This document shows, piece by piece, positions 1-7,808 of a DNA stretch of 64,000 nucleotides. The stretch covers positions 1 through 64,000 of the IMG/VR virus record IMGVR_UViG_3300032214_001462; one strand, 5' to 3'. The number at the start of each line of letters is the position of its first letter. The stretch's first letter is position 1. The translations under genes and the position numbers were made by a program. Origin of the DNA: a virus. The notes beneath the pieces are model-generated. The model was not told the DNA's origin and made no database searches. It worked only from the letters and a program-made list of their open reading frames with translations.

Positions 1-629
1 CCAAGCCATTCAATATCAAACCAAAGGATCTGAGCCTTGGTGATGTCAAGCGTAAAACCAGATGGACCGTTGCCATCCAGTTTGTCAATGTTCCAATTAG
101 CTTGTGCAACCCGTGTTTCAGCAAGGCTTCCACTCACTGAACTGCGTTCGACCAGTGCCGGACCTGTTGTACCACTAACCTCTAGGTACATACCATTGGC
201 AGCACCGTAGTAACCAATGCGTTGCCGCAGGTTGGCCTTTGCAGGATTCATTACAAAGGTCGACATAAACAACAGGGATTTCCCTGGTTGGTATGAACAA
301 ACCTTGTTGGTTTCCCTGATGATTTCAGAGCCAGATGCCGTAGTTACATTCAGATCAACAAGCCCTTCGTTTGCATTAAATGCAAAGGTAGCACCTGTGC
401 CACTGGAAGTAGACCACAAACCATTGTCGTTATAGCGATGGCTTGAATCAAAGAGAGTTAGAGGTGCTGATACACGCGTACGCCCAAAGGCATCACCTGC
501 CATGCCAGCAGGTTGAACGTAAGTATTAGAACCGCTTGCTGTAGTTACTTCTAATGGTTGTCCACTACATGTCTTTACTTTTATTACTTCATATAAAAGT
601 GGTTCACCTGCTTCTCTATAAATCGGCAT
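1..629 (-). CDS. Phage structural (tail-type) protein, 3' end cut by window
   Basis: The frame opens with MPIYREAGEPLLYE at 629 and stays open to base 1, giving about 209 residues without a stop. The stretch DAFGRTRVSAPLTLFDSSHR followed by NDNGLWS resembles a family of cyanophage and pelagiphage structural proteins in which an FGR-R-S-P-TLFDSSHRY motif begins a beta-rich domain. It is the only structural gene seen in the minus-strand arm, so the genome beyond the left edge probably holds more tail genes on this strand. The C-terminus is missing, and the exact role (fibre, baseplate or adhesin) cannot be read. Confidence 0.7.
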   Translation of the reverse strand, partial: MPIYREAGEPLLYEVIKVKTCSGQPLEVTTASGSNTYVQPAGMAGDAFGRTRVSAPLTLFDSSHRYNDNGLWSTSSGTGATFAFNANEGLVDLNVTTASGSEIIRETNKVCSYQPGKSLLFMSTFVMNPAKANLRQRIGYYGAANGMYLEVSGTTGPALVERSSVSGSLAETRVAQANWNIDKLDGNGPSGFTLDITKAQILWFDIEWL

Positions 630-633
630 TTGA

Positions 634-873
634 CTAATTACTATTTCCTTTCCTTATTATGTCAGCCCTCCACTTTGCATGTAGATGCCCATATTGTTTT
701 GGCTCTGTGACCAGAACATTATTTGCCCCACAAACTTGGCATTCGCCTTGACGATAAGTTGGATAGTTATAAGGCGGCCCAACGTAAGAACCTTTTTTAT
801 ACCAGGTTCCATAGTTTTCACCACAGGATTCACAAATCCATTTTGGATATTCAGGATCACTTTCTCTCAACAT
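634..873 (-). CDS. Small zinc-ribbon protein
   Basis: 79 residues with two CxxC pairs, CESC near residue 14 and CQVC near residue 46, separated by an aromatic-rich linker. This is the usual spacing of a zinc ribbon that binds one zinc ion. It lies 2 nt after the upstream gene and 4 nt before the structural gene, so it is probably co-transcribed. Function unknown; small zinc ribbons of this kind are common in cyanophage early regions. Confidence 0.65.
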   Translation of the reverse strand: MLRESDPEYPKWICESCGENYGTWYKKGSYVGPPYNYPTYRQGECQVCGANNVLVTEPKQYGHLHAKWRADIIRKGNSN

Positions 874-875
874 AT

Positions 876-1223
876 TTATGTAGCTGTGTGATAACGCAAC
901 AAATCAACAAGTTCCCTGGAGCGCTGATATTCTTTTTCAGCTCCTTTCATTTGTTCAGCTGCTGCTTGATAGAAAGCTTTATAAAGGTCTTTACCAGATA
1001 GTTCGTATTGATACTCTGCAAGTGTGTCAGAGAAATGTTCTTTTGCTTTTTCAATCCACATTTCTTTTGCTTTTTGTTCGTCAAACATTTTTGTTGTTTC
1101 ATGCATGTTTTCTCTGGATTCTTTTGTGACCAATGGCTCATCCATGGAAGCAACGACTCTGTTTTTTCTGTACCAATCCTGCCATTCCTTGATTGCGTGA
1201 ACAGGTTCGTGAGTTGTATCCAT
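876..1223 (-). CDS. Hypothetical protein, charged and helical
   Basis: 115 residues, rich in Glu, Lys and Ala, with long predicted helices and no signal peptide or membrane segment. The start ATG at 1223 lies 4 nt after a strong intrinsic terminator, so it needs its own promoter or readthrough. No family recognised. Confidence 0.55.
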   Translation of the reverse strand: MDTTHEPVHAIKEWQDWYRKNRVVASMDEPLVTKESRENMHETTKMFDEQKAKEMWIEKAKEHFSDTLAEYQYELSGKDLYKAFYQAAAEQMKGAEKEYQRSRELVDLLRYHTAT

Positions 1224-1226
1224 GAT

Positions 1227-1258
1227 TAAAAAAGACGTACCACTAGTGTGGCACGTCT
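1227..1258 (-). terminator. Intrinsic terminator
   Basis: On the minus strand an 11-bp stem, AGACGTGCCAC with GTGGTACGTCT (one G-U pair), closes a four-base ACTA loop and runs into TTTTT. It lies after the 1287-1729 gene pair and just before the ATG at 1223. Confidence 0.8.
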
Positions 1259-1286
1259 AAACATAAAAGTGTGTTCAATGTAAACC

Positions 1287-1535
1287 TTAAGAAACAGGCT
1301 CGAGTTTGCCTTCTTCGTAAAGACGGACTGCATCCATCATTTCGAAGTAACGATCACGCATAACGGGACCAGCTTCTCGAACGCAGAACTCTTGCCAAAG
1401 ATTGGTATAGAGACCAACTACACCGGGCCCACCCTTGGCACGACCCGAGCACTGATACATGTGCTCCATGAAATCAGCCTTGCGCTGTTCTGCTTTTGCA
1501 TCCCAGTCAGCAAGGTATTCAGTATTCATTGTCAT
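1287..1535 (-). CDS. Hypothetical protein
   Basis: 82 residues, Met- and Tyr-rich, soluble. Its ATG overlaps the stop of the upstream gene (ATGA, 1532-1535), which indicates translational coupling. The strong terminator lies about 30 nt downstream. No family recognised. Confidence 0.55.
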   Translation of the reverse strand: MTMNTEYLADWDAKAEQRKADFMEHMYQCSGRAKGGPGVVGLYTNLWQEFCVREAGPVMRDRYFEMMDAVRLYEEGKLEPVS

Positions 1536-1729
1536 GAGTCTTCAGTGTCGAGTGAAGTGCATTTAGAGCAGACGCCTTGGACTTGCTCTAGCTCAAATAA
1601 CATATCATGGATCTCATCTTGTAATGAGTCTGCAATTTCATTGGCAGTTTTACCGCCAAATGAATTATATGCAACTTCGACATCAACCTCAAAAGAGAGG
1701 GTTAATTTCGGAACTGCTACTGTTTTCAT
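1532..1729 (-). CDS. Small hypothetical protein with CxxC
   Basis: 65 residues, starting MKTVAVPKLTLSFEVDVEV, a beta-strand-like N-terminus, then an acidic helix and a CSKC pair near residue 55. Coupled to the downstream gene by an ATGA overlap. The leader at 1730-1764 contains TATAAAT on the minus strand, a plausible -10 box. Confidence 0.55.
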   Translation of the reverse strand: MKTVAVPKLTLSFEVDVEVAYNSFGGKTANEIADSLQDEIHDMLFELEQVQGVCSKCTSLDTEDS

Positions 1730-1764
1730 CTAAAGGATTTATAACTTGCTTATATTAACAGCAA

Positions 1765-2109
1765 TTAGAAGAAACCTAAGTATTTACCGGCAATTGCATT
1801 TTCTAAATTTGTGCCGTTATAGTTTCCAAACGATTGTGCCAAAGTACCAAGTGCGCCATCCAGAACCTTCTGGCTTAGGTTTGATTCTTGTGGGGCACCA
1901 AAAGAATTACGGACGTTTTGATAATCTTGAATTGCTTCAGATAATGCATCTATATCAAACGCCCCTGTCCTTGAAGGTATTGGACCAGCTTGTTCAGAAA
2001 TGTTTTCAAATGCTCTCCGATACTTAGCTTGAGAGCTTTGGTCGTAGGCACTTCCACTATTACCCAGGAAGTTCCAGCCAGTTTCCGCGTTGTAACCTAA
2101 GCTATTCAT
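1765..2109 (-). CDS. Hypothetical protein
   Basis: 114 residues, Asn-, Ser- and Gly-rich with alternating helices, no membrane segment. Seven bases separate it from the upstream gene. No family recognised; kept because it is tightly packed in a same-strand cluster. Confidence 0.5.
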   Translation of the reverse strand: MNSLGYNAETGWNFLGNSGSAYDQSSQAKYRRAFENISEQAGPIPSRTGAFDIDALSEAIQDYQNVRNSFGAPQESNLSQKVLDGALGTLAQSFGNYNGTNLENAIAGKYLGFF

Positions 2110-2116
2110 TTGCCTA

Positions 2117-2374
2117 TCACAGTAAACGTTCTAAGGAATGCGCTTGATGGCTCTGGTAATAACCAAGACGTTGTTGAATGATGTTGTAGTAATTAATTGC
2201 AGCATCTACCATTTCTTCTGCATCCATTGACGCAGAAAGATTTTCATTAGCAAGCATTGCTGCTGTCAAGATGACAACACCATGCTCCATCTTGGAACCA
2301 ATGGTTGCAGAAAGAGGAGTTCCATCGTTGGTAAATCCAGCGATTAATTTATTAAGGACTGAATCGCCGCCCAT
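2117..2374 (-). CDS. Hypothetical protein
   Basis: 85 residues. The N-terminus MGGDSVLNKLIAGF is followed by a helical acidic centre with AEEMVDAAINYYN. Closely packed with the gene after it. No family recognised. Confidence 0.5.
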   Translation of the reverse strand: MGGDSVLNKLIAGFTNDGTPLSATIGSKMEHGVVILTAAMLANENLSASMDAEEMVDAAINYYNIIQQRLGYYQSHQAHSLERLL

Positions 2375-2408
2375 GGAACTCCTAATGCTTTAACTATTGT
2401 ACTAGCAC

Positions 2409-2756
2409 TTACTTACTAGCCTTCTCGCGTTGCAGGTAATACCAGTAGGCATTAGATGCATTCTGGTGAAAGCGTTTACCTACCAAAAGCTTAAGCTTTT
2501 TTTCTTCAAGATCACCGTGCTCATCGAGGTGGTAAGGAATAACCTCACCATTTTCTTTAAGCATCTCCAGCTGTAGACCATTCATCTCCAGCTGTAGATC
2601 AAAGTCTTTGATGGCATGATCATGGCAGCTCATCTTGATGCGTGCATCATCTGTATCAGTTGGAGCTGGAATCTTCTCGTAAAAGCTCGCTTGGATACTC
2701 GGATGGTACCACTTCCATCCTTGGCTCTCCAAAGATTCGCTTGGAGCGGACTGCAT
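2409..2756 (-). CDS. Hypothetical protein overlapping the Gp157-like gene
   Basis: The downstream part (KLLVGKRFHQNASNAYWYYL near the C-terminus) looks coding. The start is uncertain: ATG at 2756 gives 115 residues but overlaps the Gp157-like gene by 101 nt, while ATG at 2633 gives 74 residues without overlap. Neither has a clear ribosome binding site. The frame is +1 relative to the upstream gene, so a frameshift product is also possible. No family recognised. Confidence 0.45.
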   Translation of the reverse strand: MQSAPSESLESQGWKWYHPSIQASFYEKIPAPTDTDDARIKMSCHDHAIKDFDLQLEMNGLQLEMLKENGEVIPYHLDEHGDLEEKKLKLLVGKRFHQNASNAYWYYLQREKASK

Positions 2757-3369
2757 ATTCTTGGACGACTTTGACACCGCTAGGGAGTTGTCGACCTTCT
2801 TGATAGGCGTTGCGTATGGCATCGAGGTTAGGGAGGACTTTAGTGGTTGTTTTTGGTTCAGTTCTTTCGTCAAGAACTTCTCCTGACATTGATCGTAATA
2901 CAACTCGCTTGGTTGTGGTTGTTGTTTCTTCAACGCAATAAAGTTCTCTTTCTTTAGTGTGCCAAAACTCTGGGTCCGTGGCGATCTCGACGGTGAGTTC
3001 TTTCTTTTTAACAAGGGTAAACTGGTAATTACGGCCTGTGATTTTATTCGAATCCAAAGGCAGGACTCGACGTAAATAATTTAGCAAGCCTTTTAGTGAT
3101 CTGAGCTGCGCTTCGTGATGACGTTTTGCTTGCGTTACAAGCTCCGTTTCTTTTTTGATGCGCTCCAAAGCATCCTCGTGGGACGCCATTGCGTAATAAA
3201 TTGCATCGACTTTTTCAGATCTAAGATTTGCACATGCTTCCAGCTCTGCTTTAACCAATTCCTCAGATTGAGGAGTGAGAAAAGGCAATGATTTTTCAAG
3301 AGCATTGTAGTGCTCGTAAAGTTTCAGAACATTTAAGCTTTTAAGTTTAACTTGAGTTACTTGGTTCAT
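2656..3369 (-). CDS. Gp157-like (siphovirus Gp157 family) protein
   Basis: 237 residues. A long alpha-helical N-terminal half (residues 10-100, Glu/Lys-rich, coiled-coil-like) is followed by a beta segment NYQFTLVKKKELTVEI and a C-terminal motif LPNLDAIRNAYQEGRQLP then VQEYAVRSKRI. This order matches the phage Gp157 family, where the final motif is the most conserved part. Members sit with SSB and recombination genes in many phages, but their biochemical role is not settled. The start at 3369 lies 2 nt after the stop of the 37-residue membrane protein. Confidence 0.7.
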   Translation of the reverse strand: MNQVTQVKLKSLNVLKLYEHYNALEKSLPFLTPQSEELVKAELEACANLRSEKVDAIYYAMASHEDALERIKKETELVTQAKRHHEAQLRSLKGLLNYLRRVLPLDSNKITGRNYQFTLVKKKELTVEIATDPEFWHTKERELYCVEETTTTTKRVVLRSMSGEVLDERTEPKTTTKVLPNLDAIRNAYQEGRQLPSGVKVVQEYAVRSKRIFGEPRMEVVPSEYPSELLREDSSSN

Positions 3370-3371
3370 GA

Positions 3372-3485
3372 TCAGTTGAATTTTGATTGAAGTTTGTTAA
3401 ACAAATAAGTAAGGGCTATGCCTGCGGCAGCCCACAAAAAGTCTTTAACAATGGGAAGTACGGCAGCAAACAAAGATTCAAACAT
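3372..3485 (-). CDS. 37-residue single-pass membrane protein
   Basis: A short frame, MFESLFAAVLPIVKDFLW followed by AAAGIALTYLFNKLQ, with one hydrophobic helix (about residues 4-30) and a basic C-terminus. The start is preceded by a CAACTC-type spacer and a family A inverted repeat, as at other early genes, which argues that it is real. Its stop is 2 nt before the Gp157-like start. Role unknown; holin-like or inner-membrane anchor are possibilities. Confidence 0.6.
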   Translation of the reverse strand: MFESLFAAVLPIVKDFLWAAAGIALTYLFNKLQSKFN

Positions 3486-3509
3486 GAGTTGAGATGAGAT
3501 GGATTGGTC

Positions 3510-3532
3510 AGTTTTACGTCGTGACCAGGACG
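3510..3532 (-). promoter_or_regulatory. Family A inverted repeat, copy 1
   Basis: Minus-strand reading: CGTC-CTGGTCAC-GACG followed by TAAAACTG, 30 nt before the ATG at 3485. The four-base stem, eight-base loop and AAACTG flank match copies near 6.68, 7.79, 10.72, 16.66 and 21.51 kb. Confidence 0.6.
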
Positions 3533-3569
3533 CCCACACCCCCGTGGAACAGCAAGTCTACCAGCTCTG

Positions 3570-3926
3570 TCAAGCCTTGGCTGTCGGCTTGGTCAACTCA
3601 GAAATGTAGTTGGTAAGAGCTTCGACCTTAGCGTTCACGGATTGAATCTCAGCCATCAGCTCCTCCCTGGAAGGGGTCAAGCCAAAGATGTCATTGTCTT
3701 TGATGGCTTCAGGGTTGTTGCTCTTTTGGTACCGGCGGCAATCATCGTTGGTTGCATAGACAGTCTCTTGATACAAGTCAAGAACTGTTTTGAAATCAAC
3801 GCTACCCGCACCTTCGGCACTAAGTATGTTGCAAGTTTTCAAATAAAGCTGGGCAGCAAAACGAATGTTGTCTTCAAAGAACTCCTCGTACTGTTCAGAA
3901 GGAAGGCCGTAGGTGTCAATCGACAT
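3570..3926 (-). CDS. Hypothetical protein
   Basis: 118 residues starting MSIDTYGLPSEQYEEFFEDN. The frame could extend to 3956 but that would overlap the upstream gene by 41 nt; the inner ATG reduces the overlap to 11 nt. The C-terminal part (residues 85-110) is a heptad-like helix, MAEIQSVNAKVEALTNYISE, so it may oligomerise. No family recognised. Confidence 0.55.
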   Translation of the reverse strand: MSIDTYGLPSEQYEEFFEDNIRFAAQLYLKTCNILSAEGAGSVDFKTVLDLYQETVYATNDDCRRYQKSNNPEAIKDNDIFGLTPSREELMAEIQSVNAKVEALTNYISELTKPTAKA

Positions 3927-4101
3927 AACAATCCAAAGCTTTTCGGAGTGAATCAATAATAAAGGTTTCTTGAGCTTGTGGACCTAAGTCGGTCCACCAC
4001 TGGAGATCAGGATCTGTTTCATCCCAATCTATTTGGATTAATGGGCTACCATCTTCTTCTTCAATAAAATTAATTTTTAATTTGTAAAAAGAATCCTGCA
4101 T
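3916..4101 (-). CDS. Small acidic hypothetical protein
   Basis: 61 residues, with the central motif IQIDWDETDPDLQWW and a helical C-terminus. Similar short acidic proteins with a DWDE motif occur in cyanophages, function unknown. It follows the SWIM-domain gene by 9 nt. Confidence 0.55.
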   Translation of the reverse strand: MQDSFYKLKINFIEEEDGSPLIQIDWDETDPDLQWWTDLGPQAQETFIIDSLRKALDCYVD

Positions 4102-4110
4102 CTGAAGTAA

Positions 4111-5049
4111 TTACTTTTTAATAGCAGCTTTCAACTGAGGCAATGCTGTACCAGGGAATGGGACGTAGCCAGCCTCCATCATGTTGAAGAAGAGATCCCA
4201 TGCATCATGCTGTGTAAAGATCTCCCTTGGTTTGTAAGTACGCCAATGACTCAAAGGTGCTTGTGCACCTGAGTTTGTGTATAGCAATACAAAGCGCCCA
4301 TCGCTGATGTGATCAGACGGTGGTGCATACCACCAGGCAACACACTTTTCAGGTGTGCCACTGGGACTGGAGTTACGTGCTTCTGTCCGCTTACAAAGCA
4401 ATTCCCTGTACTTATTGAACCAAGTCAAGTGGATGCACCATGGCCGGAAGCCTTGGATCTCGGACGCAAAGTCAGATAGGTTGCTGAGCTGACGCTGATA
4501 CGACCCACACGAACACCAAGGGTCACCCATGACAGGTGCTTCTTCCTCAGTCCCCATGTCGCTGTCAAGATCAATGGGCCGATTCGGAAGACGCAAACCG
4601 TCTGGTGCAATGAGATGACCAAGATCTGTTTGATCCGACTGCAGAAGTGCTGTGACTTTTACTGGATCTGACAGATGTATGAATTTGTCAGCCCAATGAG
4701 CCTGAAGCTGGGCATTAGAAGTCAGGTGTCCGAGTGCGTGCGTGTAGTTCCAGCCCTTAAAAAGAATGTAAGCATTGTTATGCCATACACTAGGGCCACG
4801 ATAATTAGGGCCAAGGTAAGAAAAGAAATCTTTGAGACGGTTTGTGTAACTACTATAAGCAGCTTTGATTAACTGCCTGTTGTAAGTCTGCTCGCTACCA
4901 TCAGAACGCACCACAAGGCAATTGTCATCTCGCAGATAAATGCCAGTGATTGAGGTGTCATCAAAATCCTGGAACGCACGACGGATATTAGTCCGTGTGT
5001 AAATCGAGGCTTGAGCTTGGTTGAGTTCGAGTTGAGTTTGGAGTGACAT
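4111..5049 (-). CDS. SWIM-type zinc-finger protein
   Basis: 312 residues. A CxC pair in DPWCSCGSYQ (about residue 180) is followed some 30 residues later by CIH in RPWCIHLTW. This is the CxC-Xn-CxH pattern of the SWIM zinc finger, a domain linked to DNA or protein binding in recombination and chromatin factors. The flanks are not recognised. The start at 5049 is preceded by a CAACTCAACTC spacer rather than a Shine-Dalgarno sequence. Confidence 0.6.
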   Translation of the reverse strand: MSLQTQLELNQAQASIYTRTNIRRAFQDFDDTSITGIYLRDDNCLVVRSDGSEQTYNRQLIKAAYSSYTNRLKDFFSYLGPNYRGPSVWHNNAYILFKGWNYTHALGHLTSNAQLQAHWADKFIHLSDPVKVTALLQSDQTDLGHLIAPDGLRLPNRPIDLDSDMGTEEEAPVMGDPWCSCGSYQRQLSNLSDFASEIQGFRPWCIHLTWFNKYRELLCKRTEARNSSPSGTPEKCVAWWYAPPSDHISDGRFVLLYTNSGAQAPLSHWRTYKPREIFTQHDAWDLFFNMMEAGYVPFPGTALPQLKAAIKK

Positions 5050-5067
5050 GATTGGAGTTGAGTTGAG

Positions 5068-5259
5068 TTAGCGGTTGAGCCAGTAGTCCTGTTGGGCCTT
5101 TTCCTCCTTTGCTTTTTGGTAAGCACCCTTAGCCATCCTATACGATCCATAGATCACGGCAGCCCATGCGGCTGGAGAAGGAAGCAGTAACGCAGCAGCT
5201 GCTGTGACCAGTGCTGTTGCGCCACCTACTTTAAGCGCAGCTTTTTTCTCAGGTTTCAT
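5068..5259 (-). CDS. Small membrane protein
   Basis: 63 residues: basic N-terminus MKPEKKAALK, a hydrophobic Ala/Leu segment (about residues 12-38), then a charged helix. ATG at 5259 was chosen over one 18 nt upstream because AAGGA lies about 12 nt before it. Its role is unknown; one membrane helix is the only clear feature. Confidence 0.55.
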   Translation of the reverse strand: MKPEKKAALKVGGATALVTAAAALLLPSPAAWAAVIYGSYRMAKGAYQKAKEEKAQQDYWLNR

Positions 5260-5339
5260 GTTAGAAATCCTTAACACAAATGGAAACTTTTAATCAAGTT
5301 TAGTAACAGTCTTAGAATAATTTGAAATACTTGGAACTC

Positions 5340-5546
5340 ATGTTGCAATTTGAAATGAGTCCAGAGGAAGCATTCTGGCAGGAGAAGATGATACGTTCAA
5401 TTAATGATTGCAATTCAATGAGTGAGTTAAAGGAAATGGCAATCCTCTTAGCGAAGATTGCCACGATGCGTCAAGTTGCAATCAAAGGATTAGTCAAAGA
5501 TGCTATGGATCTGATGGGTAAACAAGTCCATAGCATCTCAGATTAA
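5340..5546 (+). CDS. Conserved cyanophage-type small helical protein
   Basis: 68 residues, beginning MLQFEMSPEEAFWQEKMI and containing MSELKEMAILLAKIATMRQ. Proteins of this type recur in cyanophages, always short and all-helical, without assigned function. It is a plus-strand gene inside the minus-strand arm and ends 1 nt before the convergent neighbour. A TTG at 5322 could extend it by six residues; the ATG at 5340 has GGA about 7 nt upstream. Confidence 0.6.
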   Translation: MLQFEMSPEEAFWQEKMIRSINDCNSMSELKEMAILLAKIATMRQVAIKGLVKDAMDLMGKQVHSISD

Positions 5547-5547
5547 A

Positions 5548-6648
5548 TCACAGACTGCTGTCTTCACCCGTGAGTTCATCACGTGCAGGCAATGCTTTCA
5601 CATCAACTGCATCTGTGGTACGGGATACGGGAAGAATCTGTACACCATCTTTGATTCCATAAGCACCACCAAGACGTTGTGCGTCTTGACGAGAATGTTG
5701 ATTGATGTAATCTTCAAACATCTCTTGGTACTTCCAAGTCGACTCACGATCTTCATCAGGAATCGAAAGACGATTCAGTGATTCGACCGCATCCTCTTGG
5801 CTGCTGTAAGCAGGAATCTCAAAGGATTCAATTGCACAGATCTCAACGTTGTTTGCACCGCGCATCTCATTAGCAAGCACTGGCACAAATACCGTGGTTG
5901 CATAGAACTTTTCGTTAAAGGCAAGCGGTACTTCGGAATCCAGTGCTTTGCTCAGGCACTTAGACATTTCCTTTTCATACAGCTTAACTTTATCTGAAAC
6001 ATCTGTACCATTAAGACCCTTAAGTGTAAGCACCATCGGGATCTTATGTGCACGCTTGTTATCTTCCGTGAGAATATAAACAAGGTACTTGGTACGTACG
6101 CTGTACTTACGCTTGTACATCTCACCTTTGCTGTTGGCAAGATCAGATGCAATCTTGTCGTTCTCAAACATTGCCTTCACCTCTGGATCTTCAAAGGTGC
6201 CAATCGTTTGACGCATACCAGTTGTTTCTTCCACCATCAGTGGAGAACGCAGCAGGATTTGCACACGAGGCTCAGTGAAATTCAAGCCTTCTTCAATGGA
6301 AGTATTAGGTGCCATACCAAAGGTTTGCTTGTAATCCCAGATGACAGAGCCTTTGGTGAACTGATCTTCAGTTGCATTCCAACCGCAAGTATCTAGATCA
6401 GATTTACGAACAAACCAACCACGTACCTTTGATTTATTTAAAGGCTGGATGGTAACAAGATTCTGGTAGCCAGAGACAAACTCTTTGGCTTGGAAAAGTT
6501 TGAAGGAATCAAGCCCACGAGTTGCAAGGGCAGACGTTTTTTTGGCAGTCATTTTGTTAGATGCTTTCAGAGGAGATGCGGAAGTTAGTTCAGATTCGAG
6601 TTCATCCATCCAGGAATCACTCATCATGTCAGTCGGAGTTGCTGTCAT
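5548..6648 (-). CDS. Hypothetical protein of the replication block
   Basis: 366 residues, mixed alpha/beta, no membrane segment. Recognisable stretches are KVRGWFVRKSDLDTCGW near residue 80 and KYLVYILTEDNKRAHKIP near residue 185. It may belong to the uncharacterised cyanobacterial/cyanophage DUF5895 group, but I recall that family only vaguely. Its place beside SSB and DNA polymerase, and its own family A element upstream, suggest an early DNA-metabolism role. Confidence 0.6.
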   Translation of the reverse strand: MTATPTDMMSDSWMDELESELTSASPLKASNKMTAKKTSALATRGLDSFKLFQAKEFVSGYQNLVTIQPLNKSKVRGWFVRKSDLDTCGWNATEDQFTKGSVIWDYKQTFGMAPNTSIEEGLNFTEPRVQILLRSPLMVEETTGMRQTIGTFEDPEVKAMFENDKIASDLANSKGEMYKRKYSVRTKYLVYILTEDNKRAHKIPMVLTLKGLNGTDVSDKVKLYEKEMSKCLSKALDSEVPLAFNEKFYATTVFVPVLANEMRGANNVEICAIESFEIPAYSSQEDAVESLNRLSIPDEDRESTWKYQEMFEDYINQHSRQDAQRLGGAYGIKDGVQILPVSRTTDAVDVKALPARDELTGEDSSL

Positions 6649-6671
6649 GGTTTTTTCTTAGCAAAGATGGA

Positions 6672-6695
6672 CAGTTTAACGTCATATCCAGGACG
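6672..6695 (-). promoter_or_regulatory. Family A inverted repeat, copy 2
   Basis: Minus-strand reading: CGTC-CTGGATAT-GACG then TTAAACTG, 24 nt before the ATG at 6648. Stem and AAACTG flank are as in the other copies; the loop keeps the CTGG start. Confidence 0.6.
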
Positions 6696-6715
6696 ATCTA
6701 TTTAATTGTTTTATT

Positions 6716-6937
6716 TCATTCAATTTCCAACTTTGTTTTTTGTAACGAATCAAAGTAAGAATCAGATGATTCTCGCATTGCTTCAAAGATAGTGCTTTCG
6801 ATATAGCCACAACCCTTGAGGAAATAAACAAGGCGTTGGACTACATCATCAGCAACTACAGCTTTGAACTCATGCAGTACTTTGTTGTTTTCATCTTCAT
6901 AAAGAAGAGTGAATTGATCGTGAGTTGGGAGTGACAT
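6716..6937 (-). CDS. Hypothetical protein coupled to SSB
   Basis: 73 residues, acidic, with FKAVVADDVVQRLVYFLKG in the middle. Its ATG overlaps the TGA of the SSB gene (6935-6939), so translation is coupled. No family recognised. Confidence 0.55.
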   Translation of the reverse strand: MSLPTHDQFTLLYEDENNKVLHEFKAVVADDVVQRLVYFLKGCGYIESTIFEAMRESSDSYFDSLQKTKLEIE

Positions 6938-7755
6938 CAGAATGGAGGTTCATCAGAGTCAAAGTTGGGAGCACTACCGTATTGACCAGGGAGGTCAGGC
7001 AGGCCACCACCTGAGGTTTGTGTCCAAGGATCCGTTGATTCCTCAACGCTCTTGCCACCCCAAAGGCTAGCAACGCTATCTGTTGATGCCACTGTTGTTT
7101 GCGGTGCCACAGATTTCGTTTGAGACTCAGTGTTCTTTGGTGCCAATGTCATCTGCACCAACTGAATCTTTGTAATACTGCGCCGCTGCTGGGACTCCTT
7201 ATCAGTCCATGCATCAGTAACAAGACGCCCACGAATGGTGATGCCTGTTCCTTTGCGTGTGAAATTAAGAAGAAGTTCAGCTTGATTTAATTTATCTTGT
7301 GCACTATTGATCGCATAGAAGTTAAACAGATCTGCTTGATTGCGACCTGTGTTAACACAGATAGTTTGGTTTGTAATCATCAAACCATCTGCTGTTGTTT
7401 TGAATGCGCGTGAATCAGTTTGGTCAATATCTTTAATGCAACGACCCGTCAAGATCACGTCGTTGAGGACAGGGAATGCTTCAGTAACTTGAGCAATAAC
7501 TCCTCCATGGAGCGAGTACGCTTTTGATTCGAGATCAAACCGTAGCTTGGCGCCGTGAATGTAGACACGGTTTCCTTTGTCAAACTCTTTGAATTTGTCG
7601 CAGGCTTTCCCGTAAACATGGAAGGTCAGAACAGTCGGAGCTTTGTTGCCAACAGGCGGAAGCATAACTTCCGCACAGAGATTAGATGATGTTGCACTGG
7701 TGTATACCTCACGAGGCTTCTCGTTAAGGATGGCGCAAACGTCAACGTAATTCAT
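6937..7755 (-). CDS. ssb: Single-stranded DNA-binding protein, two OB-fold-like halves
   Basis: 272 residues. Two beta-rich segments (about 1-90 and 95-195) contain VLTFHVYGKACDKFKEF and GTGITIRGRLVTDAW, which read like SSB OB-fold strands. A Ser/Thr/Pro linker then leads to the acidic end FDSDEPPF, the analogue of the bacterial SSB tip that recruits partner proteins. It lies directly downstream of the polymerase with a family A element between. It probably coats single-stranded DNA during replication. Length exceeds typical SSB (about 170), consistent with two OB folds. Confidence 0.75.
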   Translation of the reverse strand: MNYVDVCAILNEKPREVYTSATSSNLCAEVMLPPVGNKAPTVLTFHVYGKACDKFKEFDKGNRVYIHGAKLRFDLESKAYSLHGGVIAQVTEAFPVLNDVILTGRCIKDIDQTDSRAFKTTADGLMITNQTICVNTGRNQADLFNFYAINSAQDKLNQAELLLNFTRKGTGITIRGRLVTDAWTDKESQQRRSITKIQLVQMTLAPKNTESQTKSVAPQTTVASTDSVASLWGGKSVEESTDPWTQTSGGGLPDLPGQYGSAPNFDSDEPPF

Positions 7756-7779
7756 GAGATCAAATGTGAAGTGTTAAAG

Positions 7780-7805
7780 CAGTTTAACGTCATGCTTAGG
7801 ACGTT
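7780..7805 (-). promoter_or_regulatory. Family A inverted repeat, copy 3
   Basis: Minus-strand reading: AACGTC-CTAAGCAT-GACGTT followed by AAACTG. The six-base stem is the best copy of the family. It sits between the polymerase stop (7809) and the SSB start (7755). Confidence 0.65.
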
Positions 7806-7808
7806 TCA

